Assembly: GCF_963169125.1 (NCBI RefSeq)
Contig: NC_084795.1
Span: 94,608,911-94,672,910, forward strand
Reading direction: 5' to 3'
DNA length: 64,000 bases
Origin: Humulus lupulus
Lineage: Eukaryota > Streptophyta > Magnoliopsida > Rosales > Cannabaceae
The translations under genes were made by a program, and so were the position numbers. A model generated the notes under the pieces. That model was given only the letters and a program-made list of their open reading frames with translations, had not been told where the DNA came from and did not search any database. Shown piece after piece: positions 21,365-33,399 of this stretch. Position 1 is the stretch's first letter, and the number at the start of each line of letters is the position of its first letter.

Positions 21365-22558
21365 TAATAATTTCAAAGGTGTTCTCCATTCCAATAGCGA
21401 GGAACGAGCTCTCTGTTTAAGTGAGGAAGTTTGTATGTGCCTGGTTGAAGAATTTCTTCAATTTGATTTGGACCCTCCCATTTTGGTCTAAGAACTCCAG
21501 CAGCCTGATCGTGAGAGTTGAGAAAAACCCTTCTAAGTACCAAGTCTCATACGTCAAACTTTGTTTCGCGTACTTTAGAGTAAAAATATTGAGCGACCTT
21601 TTGCTGGTAAGCTACAACTCGTAATTGGGCTTGTTCGTGCCTTACATTAACCAAGTCCAAAGACTCCATTAATAACTGTTTATTCGTATTCTGGTCGTAT
21701 GTTATTCTTCTATGCAAGCGTGGATCTAGCTCAACTAGTAACATGGCCTCATACCCATATGCTAAAGAAAATGGCGTATGGCCTGTTGCTATTCGGTGTG
21801 TTCTTCTATACGACCAGAGTACTTTGGGTAATTATTTTGGCCATGCTCCCTTTGCATCTTCTTCAATGTGTCCTTCTGAATTTTGTTTACAGCTTCTACC
21901 TATCCATTGGCTTGTGGATGCGCAACTGATGAAAAACTTTTGCTATGCCATGTCATTCGCAGAAATTGGTAAACAGGTCGCTGTCGAATTGTGTGTCATT
22001 ATCTGAGACAATCTTTTTTGGCAATCCATATTGGAAGACAATTTTTTTGACAATGAAGTCCAGCACTTTCTTGGTCGTGATTTTCGTAAGCAACTCAGAT
22101 TCTGTCCACTTTGCAAAGTAGTATACAGCAACTAATGTGTACTTGTCATTCCATTCTTATGGTCAAAGATCCAATCGGATCTATTCCCCAAACTGTGAAT
22201 GGCCATGGACTTTGCATCTATTTAAGCTCATTTATGGCGACTCGAGGTGTCTTGGAAAATCTTTGGCATTTATCACACTTCTTAACAAATTGCATATAAT
22301 CTTCGATCATAGTAGGCCAGAAATACCCTTGTTGGAGAATCTTATTTGACAAGCTTTGCCCCCCCCCCCCCCCCCAACATGATCTCCACATAACCCTTCA
22401 TGTACTTCTCGCATCATTTCCTTAGGTTTTTCCTTGGAAATACACCTCAACAAGGGCATAAAATATCCTCGTCGATACAAAATTCCATTGAGCAAGATAA
22501 AATGAGTCCATTTCCTTGGTAGTGTTCTCGCCGTATTCCTATCTATAGGCAACCACCG
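21365..22558 (-). pseudogene. Integrase of element A (C-terminal part, decayed)
   Basis: Read right to left, the segment starts in the linker before integrase ('LNGILYRRGYF'), then shows part of the zinc-binding region ('MREVHEGLCGDHVG') near 22385. It continues through broken core frames to the Tat-type tail at 21547-21744 ('SLDLVNVRHEQAQLRVVAYQ') and 'LNRELVPRYWNGEHL' near 21375-21420, where it ends. Integrase would insert the element's DNA. The frame is broken by a run of 17 C (22359-22375) replacing part of the zinc-binding region, and by several stops and frameshifts. Confidence 0.82.
22359..22375. repeat. 17-base C homopolymer
   Basis: Seventeen consecutive C on the plus strand inside A's integrase. 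On the coding strand it replaces varied codons with a glycine run. It may be a replication-slippage expansion or an assembly artefact. Confidence 0.9.
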
Positions 22559-25500
22559 TGTAATAACCAAGGTTATTATTTTCTTATAAACTTCATAAAT
22601 ATGATCTTAGGTTAGATTTAGTTATGACTTGAGTTGTGGAATAAATATTGCTTTAAGCTTAAATTATTTAAGTTATGATTTTATGACTTAGAAATAATTA
22701 TAGTTTGGGAAATTATAATTATTTTAGCATATGATTAAATTAGTGTATAGTTTTATCAAGTATTAAATGCACATGTTATTTGATGTATTAAGAAGTGAAC
22801 ATGTGGCATTAAACTAAGTCCGTGTATTAGAATTAAAATGAAAACCAAAATAGCTTAGTCTTAGGTTTGGCTCAAAAATAGGAAGGATTTGACTCTTTTT
22901 AAATTTTAAAGATAGGCAATGTTAGATCTATTTGAATTAAGTGACTATGTAACGACCCAAATTCACTAATAAGGCTTAAGGGCCTTGATTAGTGTGCCTG
23001 GAGGGCATATTGGGATTTATGTGAGACTTTAATGAGTAAATGCATGGTTATGATTTAAAGCATGTTATATGACTATTTGAGATGCATGACTATGTGTATT
23101 AGTATGCATGTAGGCCCTGATTGTGTTAGAAGGGCATAATTGTAATTTTGGCCATTTTGGGCATAACTGTATTGATATGTGCTGATTGTTGAGACCACAT
23201 TGTGATGTGGATGTATCTGTGATGTGTGACTCGAGACGATCCCAGAGAGAGAGCAGATTAGCGGAAAAGTCCAGGCGAGAATTTATACCCAGCTCGGGGC
23301 GGGCCTGGGGGTATAAACAGGAATTTAGAGAATATATTGAGATTAATTTTGATGATGAGGAATACATATTTGGTGATTTATCAGGTATTGGGAAGCAACG
23401 GAAAAATATTAGAGACACTTGAGGAATTAGCGGGGATTGACTAAAATGGCCCTACGTGGACAAAATGGTTTAGAATTAGTAGGGAGGGCATTTTGGTCAA
23501 TTTTCTTCTTAGAGATAAGTTTAATGAGGCTTTATATACTTAGTGGGATTGATAGAGAGAGTTAGATGGCTGTGGAAAAGAAAGAAAAAGGAAGAAAAAG
23601 AAAAAGAGAGAAAACAGAGGGGTTTTTCCAAAAGGGGCGGTTTGAGGATTCTAGCACCATTTCTCTTCAAATTTCTTGGAGCAAAGCTCAGTGGAGAGCT
23701 AGGATAGGCTGAGCATCAAGGATCCTAAGCTGGACTTGAAGATTTGGCAAGGGATTAGCAAGAACACATCAACTTTTGAGGTAAGTTTTTAGGGTTTTCA
23801 GTTTTTGGGTTTGGCTGGTTTAAGTTGTGTAATTAAGCTGAATGATGGGAACTTTAGGGGAATTTCTGGGCAAGCTTTGAGGAAGAGCAAGCTAAGGAGG
23901 TCTAGGAATTGAATCAAGGTCGAAATTTCATCAACGGTATGAATTCTAAGCCTTTAACTTTGATATTTGACTGAATTTCTGGGTTTAGGGTTAATCATGG
24001 TAAATTTTGAGATTTGGGATGAATGTGCTTGGGTTTTGAGGATTTGGGATGCTTGGGATGAGTGGAGAGTGTTTATAAGCTTGATTTTGAGTTTGGTAAA
24101 GATTTGGGGAAGTTTGGGTTGAGATTGGCTCAAAGAAATCGCAGAAAAAGAAAACTGGTGTTGCCTGCCTGCAACTAGCACTAGTCTTTGGGCGCTATAG
24201 TGCTAGGCCCTGTTTCTGGGTGGTGCGGTTCTGCTTGTAGCGCTATAGCGCTCTCTTTTGAGCGCTGTAGCACTACCCTGTTCCCAGAAAGGGGTTTTTG
24301 GGTTATTTTTTAGGGATTTTGACCTAGGGTTCGGGGTTCGATTCCACCATCTTGTTTTGTGGATCTAGGACTTCCCGGGGGGCTCGGGATTGGTCCCGAG
24401 GCTAGGTTTTCGGACTTGAGGTTCGGTGATGACTTTGACCTATGGCTGTGTTTAGGTGTGCGCTAGGGCTCGAGTGGGATCATGCTCAAGGAGTCAAGTG
24501 ATGAAAGCTATCAAATTGACAGGTAAGAAAACTATAGCACCCGTAGGACAGGGCATGGGCCCATAGTGTGATTGCAGGGCACGACCCTATATTGCATTAC
24601 ATGTTAGGGTGCAGACTTAATTGAATTGATATATGTTTGAATGTTATTTGAGTTATGCTATTTGTGATTATAGTAAGAATGAATGGCAAAGGAGCCGGGA
24701 ACGGCAAAAGAGCCGAAACGGCAAGGAGCCGAGAACAGCAAGGGAGCCGAGAACAGTGAAAGGCCGAGAACGGCAGCTGGGCCGGAAGTAACATTTAGCA
24801 CGTGAAGTGCTTGTAGACAGGGTGGGACCCCAATGGATACAGGGGATATCCTTACGGTGAGGACCGAGACCCCAGGCTTTGGTAATGCATCTGGGACGGC
24901 ATGGCCATGTTTGTTTAGTCTGATGGAATACTTGTTTATCCTTGGATTATCTGATATGTTAACTATATAAATCGCATATGTTATGTACTGCATGAGTTTT
25001 CTTGCTGGGCTTCGGCTCACGGGTGCTCTGTGTTGCAGGTAAGGGCAAAGATTGAGTCAACCAGCCATGAGTACGGAGAGTGTGAAGCGATGCGTACATG
25101 TTTGGCCTGCCCGACTGCTTTGGTTGGGGGTTTATTTGAGAAAAGGCTGTAATAATCTGTGATTTTAATAATTAATCGACTGTAAACTTATTTTAAGTTG
25201 TAAATAGTTTTCAAACCTTATTTTGGGATCCCAGATGTTAAATACTAGAAGTTTTCAATGAAACAACGCTTTTTTTTTAAAAAGATTACAGCCTTAACTT
25301 TTGCTTAGTCACACTTTTGTTTTAAAAACCTTGATTAGCGAGTTCATTGCACATTTTTCGTTTTAAAACTCACTTAGTAACGGCTCTAAGGAAGTAGGGC
25401 GTTACAGACTATGTGTCAAGAAGAGTTAGATAATTGGGGATTTAAAAGACTTAATTTAAGTAGTCAAATAACTAAGTAGAGATAGTAGTGTGATGGTTGA

Positions 25501-27075
25501 ATTAAGAGTTAGATAAGTAAATGAAGTTTTCGTAACTTTAGGGCGCTGTAACTTTGGACCTAGTTTTGACCTATTTATATTATGATTTTGGGAAAAATAG
25601 TATTACCAAAAAGTTGTAGATAATTTAATTAGCTATCTATTGATATAAAAAAAAACCTAAATCGGACTTCTACAACTCCATTTAAGAATTGTACTGAAGA
25701 AAGGTCCAGATTTACGAGATATAGGACAGTAGTTTAAACTTTGACTAAAGTTTGAACTAACTGGAGACTATGTGACATACTTGGAGATGATGTAGCAACT
25801 AGAAAGGAGTAAGACTAGGCTGGCAAAAACCATATAGTGGAGGGAAGGTTTGATTTTTAAAATTTAAGTTGAATAGTGTGGAGAAAATCAAGGAACGAAG
25901 TTGGGGTTTGAAGCCTATAAATAGAGACTTATCCTTCACCATTTTTCTCACACTCAAAAGCTCTCAAAATCCTCTCATATCAAAATCCATAGTCCCAAAA
26001 CCTCTCTCCATTTTTTCATAAACACTCTACATAGCCATAGCCGAAACATTAGTCCTTATAGTGCCCGGGATCTTTTTATTCTATTTTATTTATTTTGTCT
26101 TAAACACTATTGCCTTTCTAAACCCTATTATAGTCGAAATATTGTACCTCATCAAGCCAATATATACCCAAAATCTACCAAAGTATCCAAACTCTTGGTG
26201 TTGTTGTTGGAGATAGACATTAGAGAGAAGACTCGGGATTTCATCATTTTGGTTCTAGGTTGAAGGTTGATTGGGCGTTTTCTATAGCAAGCAATCTCTT
26301 CTCTTTATTTTTCTCTCCACACTCAAGGTAAGGAAAATAGGTTATATTTTATGTGTTATGATTATGTTTATATGCTATATGTATGTATGTATATGTTTTA
26401 TGCTGTAGTCGCTTGGGAAATATGGTTGATTAGATAGAAAATAAGCAAATCCCTAGACTTTTATCATTATCGTAGACTATAGTTATGTCTAAATCTACCT
26501 CTAAATAGTAACAAGAGCACCTAGATGGTTTTTATTATATGTTATATTTGTGTTTAAACCTACCTAAATAGTAGCAAGAGAACCTAGATGGTTTCTATCA
26601 CATACTACGGTAATGAGTTAATGGCCATTAATTTGTAGTCTTATGATTTATGTTTTATGTTTTTACGTCTTCTGTTTTATATTATGCTTTAGTAGTTTTT
26701 CCATACTGGGCAATAGGCTCGTTCCTTTTTATTTAGATTGTGCAGGTAAATGAGCATGGAAGGTGGGACGGATCCATGGCAGCTTTGGCATGTGTATTGG
26801 GCAAGAACTAAATGAATGCACTGATGGGAACAATCGAGGATGACGTTTATGTCTCGAATCTTTTTAATTATGTATTTATAATTTTCTGCATTTAGTATTC
26901 GAATGATTAAAATAAAGGTTTAATTTTCTTTATGATTTTTATGTAATAACAATGGGATCCTGTATTTTGGATTTTCTAATAAAATTCTATTATTTTATGT
27001 ATGTATTTGAAAAATAATATCTATGTCATAGTAGGTTTAATGGTCTGAGGTCTTTAAGTTAGTCGGGTCATTACA
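22559..27075 (+). repeat. 5' LTR of B (interrupted by H)
   Basis: Begins TGTAATAACCAAGG and ends GGTCATTACA. It matches 36734-38759 along its whole length apart from the H insertion (22948-25406 plus the duplicated gacta). A TATA-like 'cctataaatagag' is near 25914 and a leader 'ctcacactcaaaagctctc' follows. Confidence 0.94.
22948..25406 (+). mobile_element. Solo LTR H (Tekay-like family)
   Basis: Starts TGTAACGACCC and ends AGTAGGGCGTTACA, with a perfect target duplication gacta (22943-22947 and 25407-25411). About 2.46 kb with no internal region. It is inserted in B's 5' LTR, and the 3' LTR lacks it (junction near 37120), which confirms the boundaries. It carries the conserved 'cttgctgggcttcggctcacgggtgctctgtgttgcag' type block near 25000 (in shortened form) and 'attttgggatccca' near 25222. 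Confidence 0.95.
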
Positions 27076-27077
27076 GT

Positions 27078-27090
27078 TGGTACCAGAGCC
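27078..27090 (+). other. Primer-binding site of B
   Basis: TGGTACCAGAGCC begins two bases after the LTR end. It matches the initiator-methionine tRNA primer site commonly used by plant LTR elements (TGGTATCAGAGC) with one change. Confidence 0.85.
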
Positions 27091-27683
27091 ACGGTTCATA
27101 TGCATAAAGTTCTCCTTGATACCCACACAAAAGCTCCGAATCTAACCACCAATGTAAGTGTTTATGTTGTGAATATTATGTTTATGTTAAGACTAACATT
27201 TTTAGTCATTATGTTTTCAGTCAAAATGAATAAAGTTTTTATTTTTGATTGCCATGTATGAATTTTTTTTTAAATTATAATTAGTTTAGAATGAAGTCAA
27301 TAAATAATGACTGAGTTCAGTGACGGTGGATACAAATCAATGGACCGGGTTCTGTATTGAGAGTTTACGGGGTCATAGTAGTGGGAACGATTTTACTGAT
27401 CCCAGCCCTCCCTCAAAATGGTTAAATTTGGAACAACGACAACTTTCGAGATTAAGAATTAATTCGTATAAGGTGGTTAGAAACAGACTTAAAAAATAAT
27501 AAAGATGACCTAATAGTCTAAAGTATAGAAACACACCAAAATTTATAAAGATGGCTTACATAATTTTTCATAAGAAATCATAACTGATAGGTCCAAGTTA
27601 TGTTTGCTTAGACTAAGTTTTTTCCATAGAAACTATTAGGGTAAGTTCTAGTGTGTTTCTCTCGATAGTTAGAATTCTGCCAA
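27091..27683 (+). other. 5' leader of B with shared retroelement motif
   Basis: AT-rich untranslated leader before gag. It contains GTAGTGGGAACGA at 27378-27390 followed ten bases later by 'cccagccctccctc' (27401-27414). A nearly identical arrangement occurs in the leader of the unrelated element J (53133-53168). No gene is seen. Confidence 0.7.
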
Positions 27684-28150
27684 AGATGTCACTCCGAAGG
27701 TCTACACGCACTAACGACAATGTCCCAGCACCACCAACCGGACACTCGAGATCCCTCCAGTCCGAATAAGGGGAAGACCTGCTGCCACTTCTACTGCTAA
27801 TGAAAACGCACCACCTCTAGTTGACAACGATGTTGAAATTATCTGGTTACGACAACAAGTAGAAGAACTACTGTAGCAACAACGATAGCCTCAGCTGCAG
27901 CCTCAGCCAGTGGCTCAACCGCCCCAACAAGAGCAGAATGGAGGATATCTGTATGGGGGATGGAAGATGGAAAATTACGTGCCCTATCCAGCTCTGTACA
28001 TAGAGCCAGTCTACGAGTGTTTTTTGAAGCGACACACTTGTATATCTCGGTAAGAATGATAGAGAAATTAGACAAACCTAGTGAAAGATTTAGAAATAGG
28101 TTTTTTAGGAACTGCCTTTGGGAAAAATTGTTCTATCATCACGAATAGTA
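27684..28150 (+). pseudogene. Gag remnant of B (mostly deleted)
   Basis: A start near 27684 gives a basic N-terminus ('MSLRRSTRTNDNVPAPP') like other gags of this lineage ('MRPRKSTRLAG' in G). A Gln/Pro-rich stretch follows with several frameshifts. Only about 470 bases separate the start from protease-region sequence, so the gag core and zinc knuckle are deleted. Confidence 0.7.
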
Positions 28151-28460
28151 TGGGGAGTACCGATCAAAGTCGAGGGCACAGAGCTAGAAGTAGACATGAT
28201 AGAACTAAAGATCAAGGATTTTGACGTAATATTGGGCATGGACTAGTTAGCAAGACATGGTGCAACCATCAACTGTCGACGCAAGAAAGTGATGTTCAAA
28301 ACCCCTGAGGGTCAGAAACCGTGTTTTATGGGCAAGGTTTTAGGACTACGAACACCACTTATCTGATCTCTCAAAGCTCAGAGGATGATAGAGAAAGTAT
28401 GTCATGCATTCTTAGCAAGCGCCATGGATGTGGCACAGGAAACACCATTAAAGGTTGGAG
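28151..28460 (+). pseudogene. Protease C-terminal region of B
   Basis: The translation reads 'IELKIKDFDVILGMD', stop, 'LARHGATINCRRKKVMF', which is the segment following the aspartic protease in Tekay/Del-type gypsy polyproteins. The DSG active site itself is missing, consistent with the deletion that removed gag. An in-frame TAG replaces the Trp codon usual after GMD. Confidence 0.78.
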
Positions 28461-29345
28461 ACGTCCGCAATATAATGGAATTTCCATAAATATTTCCTGA
28501 TGACTTACCAAGGTTACCCCTTACTCAAGAAATTTACTTCACAATCGAACTATACCGGGAACCGAGCCTATCTCAAAGGCACCATACCGAATGGCACCTA
28601 CCAAACTCAAGGAGTTGAAAACATAGTTACAGGAACTCTTAGACTTGGGTTTCATCAGATCGAGCCATTCTCCATAGGGAGCACCAGTTCTATTTGTGAA
28701 GAAGAAGGATGGAAGTATGAGGATGTGTATCGATTACCGTTAGCTGAACAAGGTGACAATTAAGAACAAGTATCCACTACCCCGGATCGATGACTTATTT
28801 GATCAACTCCGAGGAGCAACTATATTTTCAAACATTGATCTATAGTCTGGTTATCACCACCTCAAGGTAAGGGAAGAAGATATACCAATGACAACTTTTC
28901 GGACTCGAAACGGACACTACGAGTTCCAAGTTATGTCTTTATGTCTTACCAACGCTACAATCGCATTTATGAACTTAATGAACCAGGTCTTCAGGGATTA
29001 CTTGGACAAACTCATCGTGGTGTTCATAGAAGATATATTGGTGTACTCCAAGGACGAAGTCGAGCATGAGGAACACTTAAGATTGACCATGCTGCAACTA
29101 AAGGAGCACTAACTTTACGCCAAGTTTAAGAAATGCGAATTTTGGCTATCACAAGTAGCGTTTCTCTACCACATAGTATCCAAAGATGGAGTCGCAGTAG
29201 ATCCAACTAAGGTAGAGGATATGAAGGATTATCCAAGACCTAAGAATACGTCAGAAGTTAGAAGTTCTCTACCACATAGTATCCAAAGGCTTTTCTAAGA
29301 TAGCCACTCTGCTTACCAACCTAACCTGGAAACAACAAAAGTTCA
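28461..29345 (+). pseudogene. Reverse transcriptase of B (decayed)
   Basis: Frames in sequence give '[21 protein letters not shown]', then a stop, then an open stretch 28888-29112 with '[19 protein letters not shown]' and '[20 protein letters not shown]'. The catalytic box reads FIED where F/Y-x-D-D is required, so the first aspartate is lost. A frameshift precedes 28780. Near 29271 a 23-base piece duplicated from 29162 replaces the conserved 'FLGLAGYYRRF' segment. Confidence 0.88.
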
Positions 29346-29350
29346 ACTGG

Positions 29351-29835
29351 ATGGATAAATGTCAAGAAAGCTTCCATTTGCTCAAAGATAAATTATGCTC
29401 AGCACCAGTACTTTACGTACCAACACCCAACAACAATTTTGTAGTATACTACGATGCGCCCAAGCAAGGTTTAGGTTATCTGCTGATTCAAAATGACAAG
29501 GTAATAACCTACGCCTCAAGGCAGCTAAAGAAATATGCAACGCTATCCAACACATGATATGGAGTTGGTAGTGGTGGTCTTCGCACTGAAAATCTGGCGC
29601 CACTACTTTTATGGAGAGACGATGTGAGATTTATACAAACCACAAACGCTTAAAATATTTCTTCACGCAAAATGAGCTCAATATGAGGCAACGCAGGTGG
29701 TTGAAACTAGTAAAGGACTATGACTGCGAAATCCTACACCACCCAGGAAAGGCAAATGTAGTTGTAGATGCATTAAGCCGAAAGAGTTATGGAAATCTAG
29801 CAGCATTATCCAGAATTGAAAAGCTACTTCAGTAA
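29351..29835 (+). pseudogene. RNase H of B (two frames)
   Basis: 29351-29557 encodes 'LCSAPVLYVPTPNNNFVVYY' and 'DAPKQGLGYLLIQ', the start of gypsy RNase H (catalytic Asp in 'YYDA'). A frameshift near 29560 leads to 29611-29835, with '[20 protein letters not shown]' and '[17 protein letters not shown]'. The Asp of 'TDHK' is changed to Asn. RNase H would remove the RNA template during reverse transcription. Confidence 0.88.
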
Positions 29836-29849
29836 AAGCTGATTAATGA

Positions 29850-30794
29850 CAGGATAGAAATAGTCATGGGTCAACTAGCTAACTTATCCATCTAGTCGAG
29901 TTTACTAGATGATATACGGATTGGACAAGGGCACAATGCCACATTAGTATTGCATATGGTTGTAGTGAAAGAAGGAAAGACTACACATTTCTCTATATTA
30001 GGACAGGGATTCTTGAAAAATATAGGTCGTGTATGCGTGCCGAATGACCATGGGATTAAGATGAAGATATTAGAAGAGGAACACACTACCCCATACTCAA
30101 TTCACCCGGGGTTGACCAAGATGACTCGCGACCTTAAGACACTATATTGGTGGTCGGGAATGAAGAAAGACGTAGGAGAGTATGTGTCCAAATACCTAAT
30201 ATGCCATCAAGTAAAGGCAAAACATCAGCGACCCAAAGACTTATTACAACCGCTTAGTATTCCGAAATGGAAGTGGGAAGACATAGCCATGGACTTCATG
30301 ACAGGATTACCACGGACAAGTAAGCAACATGACTCGACTTGGATTGTGGTGGATAGACTCATAAAGTCATCTCACTTCCTGTCTGTCAAGACTACGTACA
30401 CTGCGGACCAGTACGCAAACATCTATGTTCTAGAAATTGTACGACTGTATGGAATCCCTAAGACCATAGTATCTGATAGAGGTTCAGTGTTCACATCAAG
30501 ATTTTGGGTAAGCTTCCAGCAAGCCATGGGTACCAAGCTAAGTCTCAGTACGACATTTCATCCTCAGACCGATGGACAATCCGACTGTACCATACAAATT
30601 TCAAAAGATATGTTGCTTGCTTGTGTACTAGACTTCGGAAGATCATGGAGAAAGTATTTTCCACTTATAGAGTTCTTCTACAATAATATCTACTAGGCAA
30701 CGATCGCTATAGCACCCTATGAGTTACTTTACGGAAGGAAATGTCGATTGCCATTACATTGGGACGAGGTAGGAGAAAGACAACTTCTTGGACC
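29850..30794 (+). pseudogene. Integrase of B, upstream of CACTA insertion
   Basis: The longest pol frame here is 29950-30696 (248 codons). It shows a zinc-binding segment ('HTTPYSIHPG' then 'YLICHQVKAKHQRPK', with the first Cys of the usual CxxC pair replaced), the core 'WKWEDIAMDFMTGLPRT', 'WIVVDRLIKSSHF', 'TIVSDRGSVFTSRFW' and 'FHPQTDGQSDCTIQ'. In the last motif the catalytic Glu of the DDE triad is Asp. A stop at 30694-30696 follows 'FFYNNIY'. Coding resumes in the same frame family until the CACTA element cuts it at 30795. Confidence 0.9.
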
Positions 30795-30823
30795 CACTAC
30801 TACAAAATACCCTTTACGGGACA

Positions 30824-31165
30824 CTTTTTTAGGACTCGCACATAAATGCAAGTCCTTAAAAATATTTCTGGAGTTTTTAGGACACTCATTGGGAGTCCTG
30901 AAAAAACACAATTTAGGACTCGCAATGAGTGTCCAAAAAAAATATGCGAGTCCTAAAAAAATCTGGGCTAAAAAATGAGTGTTTTACTTAACAATTTTAA
31001 GGACTTGCTTTGGGATTCCTTAATACTCTTTTAGGACTAACTTTGAGAGTCCTAAAAACACCTGGGTTGAAAAATTAGGAATGATGACTTTTAAGGACTT
31101 GCTTTGCGAGTCCTAAAAGAGTATTAAGGACTCTCAAAACAAGTCCTTAAAATTGTTAAGTAAAA
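30824..31165. repeat. Left subterminal repeats and long hairpin of I
   Basis: Clustered copies of 'aggactcgca..', 'gcgagtcct' and variants. Bases 30982-31036 and 31111-31165 form an inverted repeat of 55 bp with about four mismatches and a 74-base loop. Subterminal repeats in CACTA elements bind the transposase; the long hairpin is additional to that. Confidence 0.85.
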
Positions 31166-31298
31166 GAGCATTTTTTTTTATCTAAATAAAATTTGTATAG
31201 TTGTGATTTTTAAAATTATTTTTTATAATATTAGAGTATAAAATTGGGAGTTTTATAATCACATTTTTTTTATCTAAATAATATAATCTGATTTTTAT

Positions 31299-31800
31299 TT
31301 ATAAAATAAATATAATTCCCAAATCCCTTTCTCCCTCCCTCCCTACCCGATCCTTACATTCCTTTCTCCCTCTCTCTTGCATGCTCTCTGCTAGGCCGGA
31401 ACGACGGTAGTAGGGCTCGGGGAATGGTGGTCGACGGCGGCAGGGGGGTCGGGGTCGGGCTGTTCGGCGGCAGGGGGCTCGGGGCAGGGCTCGGGTTTGG
31501 GCTCGACGGCGCAGGGGCTGGGCAGAGGGCTGGGCTCTCCTATCTCTCCATGAACACAAACCCATTTCAGCTCAAGATCTATTCCATTTTCAAGTTTGTA
31601 TTTTTATTGAACATTTTTATTTCTGCTCTCTTTGTCTCTCTCGGCTCCCTCTCTCTCTATCTCTCACTCATATCTTTTTTGCATTTCTTAACTATATCTA
31701 TTTTTTTTATTAATTTGTTCTCTATTTTTCTTATGTGAAAGGGGAAAGTTTTTGGTGAAAATAGCTTCTCTCTCAGATGCTCTATCTCTCTCATATCAGG
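31299..31800. other. CT-rich and GC-rich leader-like segment in I
   Basis: CT-rich tract, then a GC-rich repeat of 'ggcggcaggggg(g/c)tcggggc' type (31430-31520), a second CT-rich tract and a donor-like CAG/GTATGT at about 31799. It resembles the 5' untranslated first exon of a plant gene carried in the transposon. The frames on both strands are low-complexity and match no protein family I know. Confidence 0.4.
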
Positions 31801-33399
31801 TATGTACATATGTGTGTTTTGGGTTGGGCGGTGCAGGTTTTGACAGAATGGGTTCATTAATTCATATATTTGTGTTATAAGCTTATAAGGTTGAGTTTAT
31901 GACTGATCTTCATTCCAACCATTTGTTGAGCAAATTTTAGAGTTTGATTTAATTTTTTGATCTGTATTGTGATTACATTTCATGTGACCCTCCCATCTAG
32001 GCTAAGGCATATCAAAATTATGTCACCAAATAAGAAGATATAAATGCATAGAGACAAAAAAAAAAAAAGTAACAGGACCAGAAAGTACACCATGGTCAGA
32101 CAAAAAAGAGAAAGAAAAAGTTAAGAGACTTCAAATTACACAGTATTCTTCATGTTTCTAAACATCATTTAAACAAAACTATTATCACTTGCTAAATACA
32201 TCTGTTATTCCAATCTAAAACTGTCTCATAGAATGAAAACATGAAAGAATTAGTATTGGAGAAAGAACAAGAAAACACTACAAATTCTTTAACTTGAATA
32301 CTACATGCAATAGAAGCATGCACATATAAGATTAATATCTGACCATAATTAACTAAAATCTAGAAGATAAAAACAAGTGGAATAGATACGTATAATCCAA
32401 TCTATCTACGAGATAAGGCCAATTAACTTGGGCTGTAGAAGCTGCCCTGAGTTATATCCTAAAGTCTCGGGTAACAACCATCCCAAATTTGTCAACAAAA
32501 ACTGATTTTTCAAACAAAGAAATAATTAACTAGCAAGTGTATCTGAATTATTCAGGGCATATCGTGTCATGATACAACTAACCACAGAAAGAAAAACAAA
32601 ATGGATTGATATTTGATTTGAGTTGTTAAATGATTAGCATGTACAGATTTAACTTGGCCAAACAATATCTACTATTGAATGGTTACAGATTTGGTTTATC
32701 TATATATATAGCAGATGGTATTTAACTTTTCTTCGGTCAAGAGTTTTGCATTTGTTGAATGTTGCTTAGATAAATGTTAAGAGTTACATTACAATTTATT
32801 GAATATATATATAAAGATATATACATTTATTTTGCTTGGATAATATGTAATAAATTTCATGGCTGTTTCTTTTTACCCTTTATGTTTTTGAAAGCAGTTC
32901 TTAAGATAAATCTTCAATTGTATTCTCTTCTTTTTAAAACTTAGGTTCACTTCTTCATACTTCGGTCATTTCATGAAATTTTTAATATATATTATGATTT
33001 TTATTTAAGAACTGAATTACCTTGTCCTAAATAGGCTTGCCTCTTTTGAAAAAAAGCTGCAGTGCAATATGCAACTATTAATAAGCTAAAGTATATTACA
33101 TTAATGTAAATTCTCACAGTAAACCAAGTTTGTACTCTACAAATGCTAGTAATTTACTTATGTATATATATTTTATCAGTGATTCCATTGACTCTCCAAT
33201 TTGGCTCAAGGGCTAGGTTCAACTGTGTTTTAGTAGTTTTTTTTAGTAGTTCTTGCTATTGTGGATTTTATTCCTGCACTGCAGCAATAACATTTAGAAT
33301 ATTTTTTTGCTTGAAATTGTTCTGTTATTATAAGCACTATGAATTGCTTTTGTAAATATTCTCACTGGCTTTACTTCTCATGTTTGCCACTGTTAATAG

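Larger units (their letters stand above)
16878..22558 (-). mobile_element. Tat-like gypsy element A, 3' part
   Basis: On the minus strand this holds the integrase C-terminal half, a long 3' region with an antisense gene (plus strand 17600-20595), a polypurine tract and the 3' LTR. The rest of A (RNase H, RT, protease) is at 38760-41362. The two parts were separated by insertion of element B, whose ends are flanked by caccg (22554-22558) and caccc (38760-38764). A gypsy pol with an antisense open frame between integrase and 3' LTR is known in the plant Tat lineage (for example Grande). Confidence 0.85.

Noticed and set aside
31424..31738. Gly-rich 104-codon frame in the CACTA element
   Set aside because: Its first half is a GC-rich simple repeat and the second half a CT-rich tract; frames on the other strand are equally open. 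No protein family fits.
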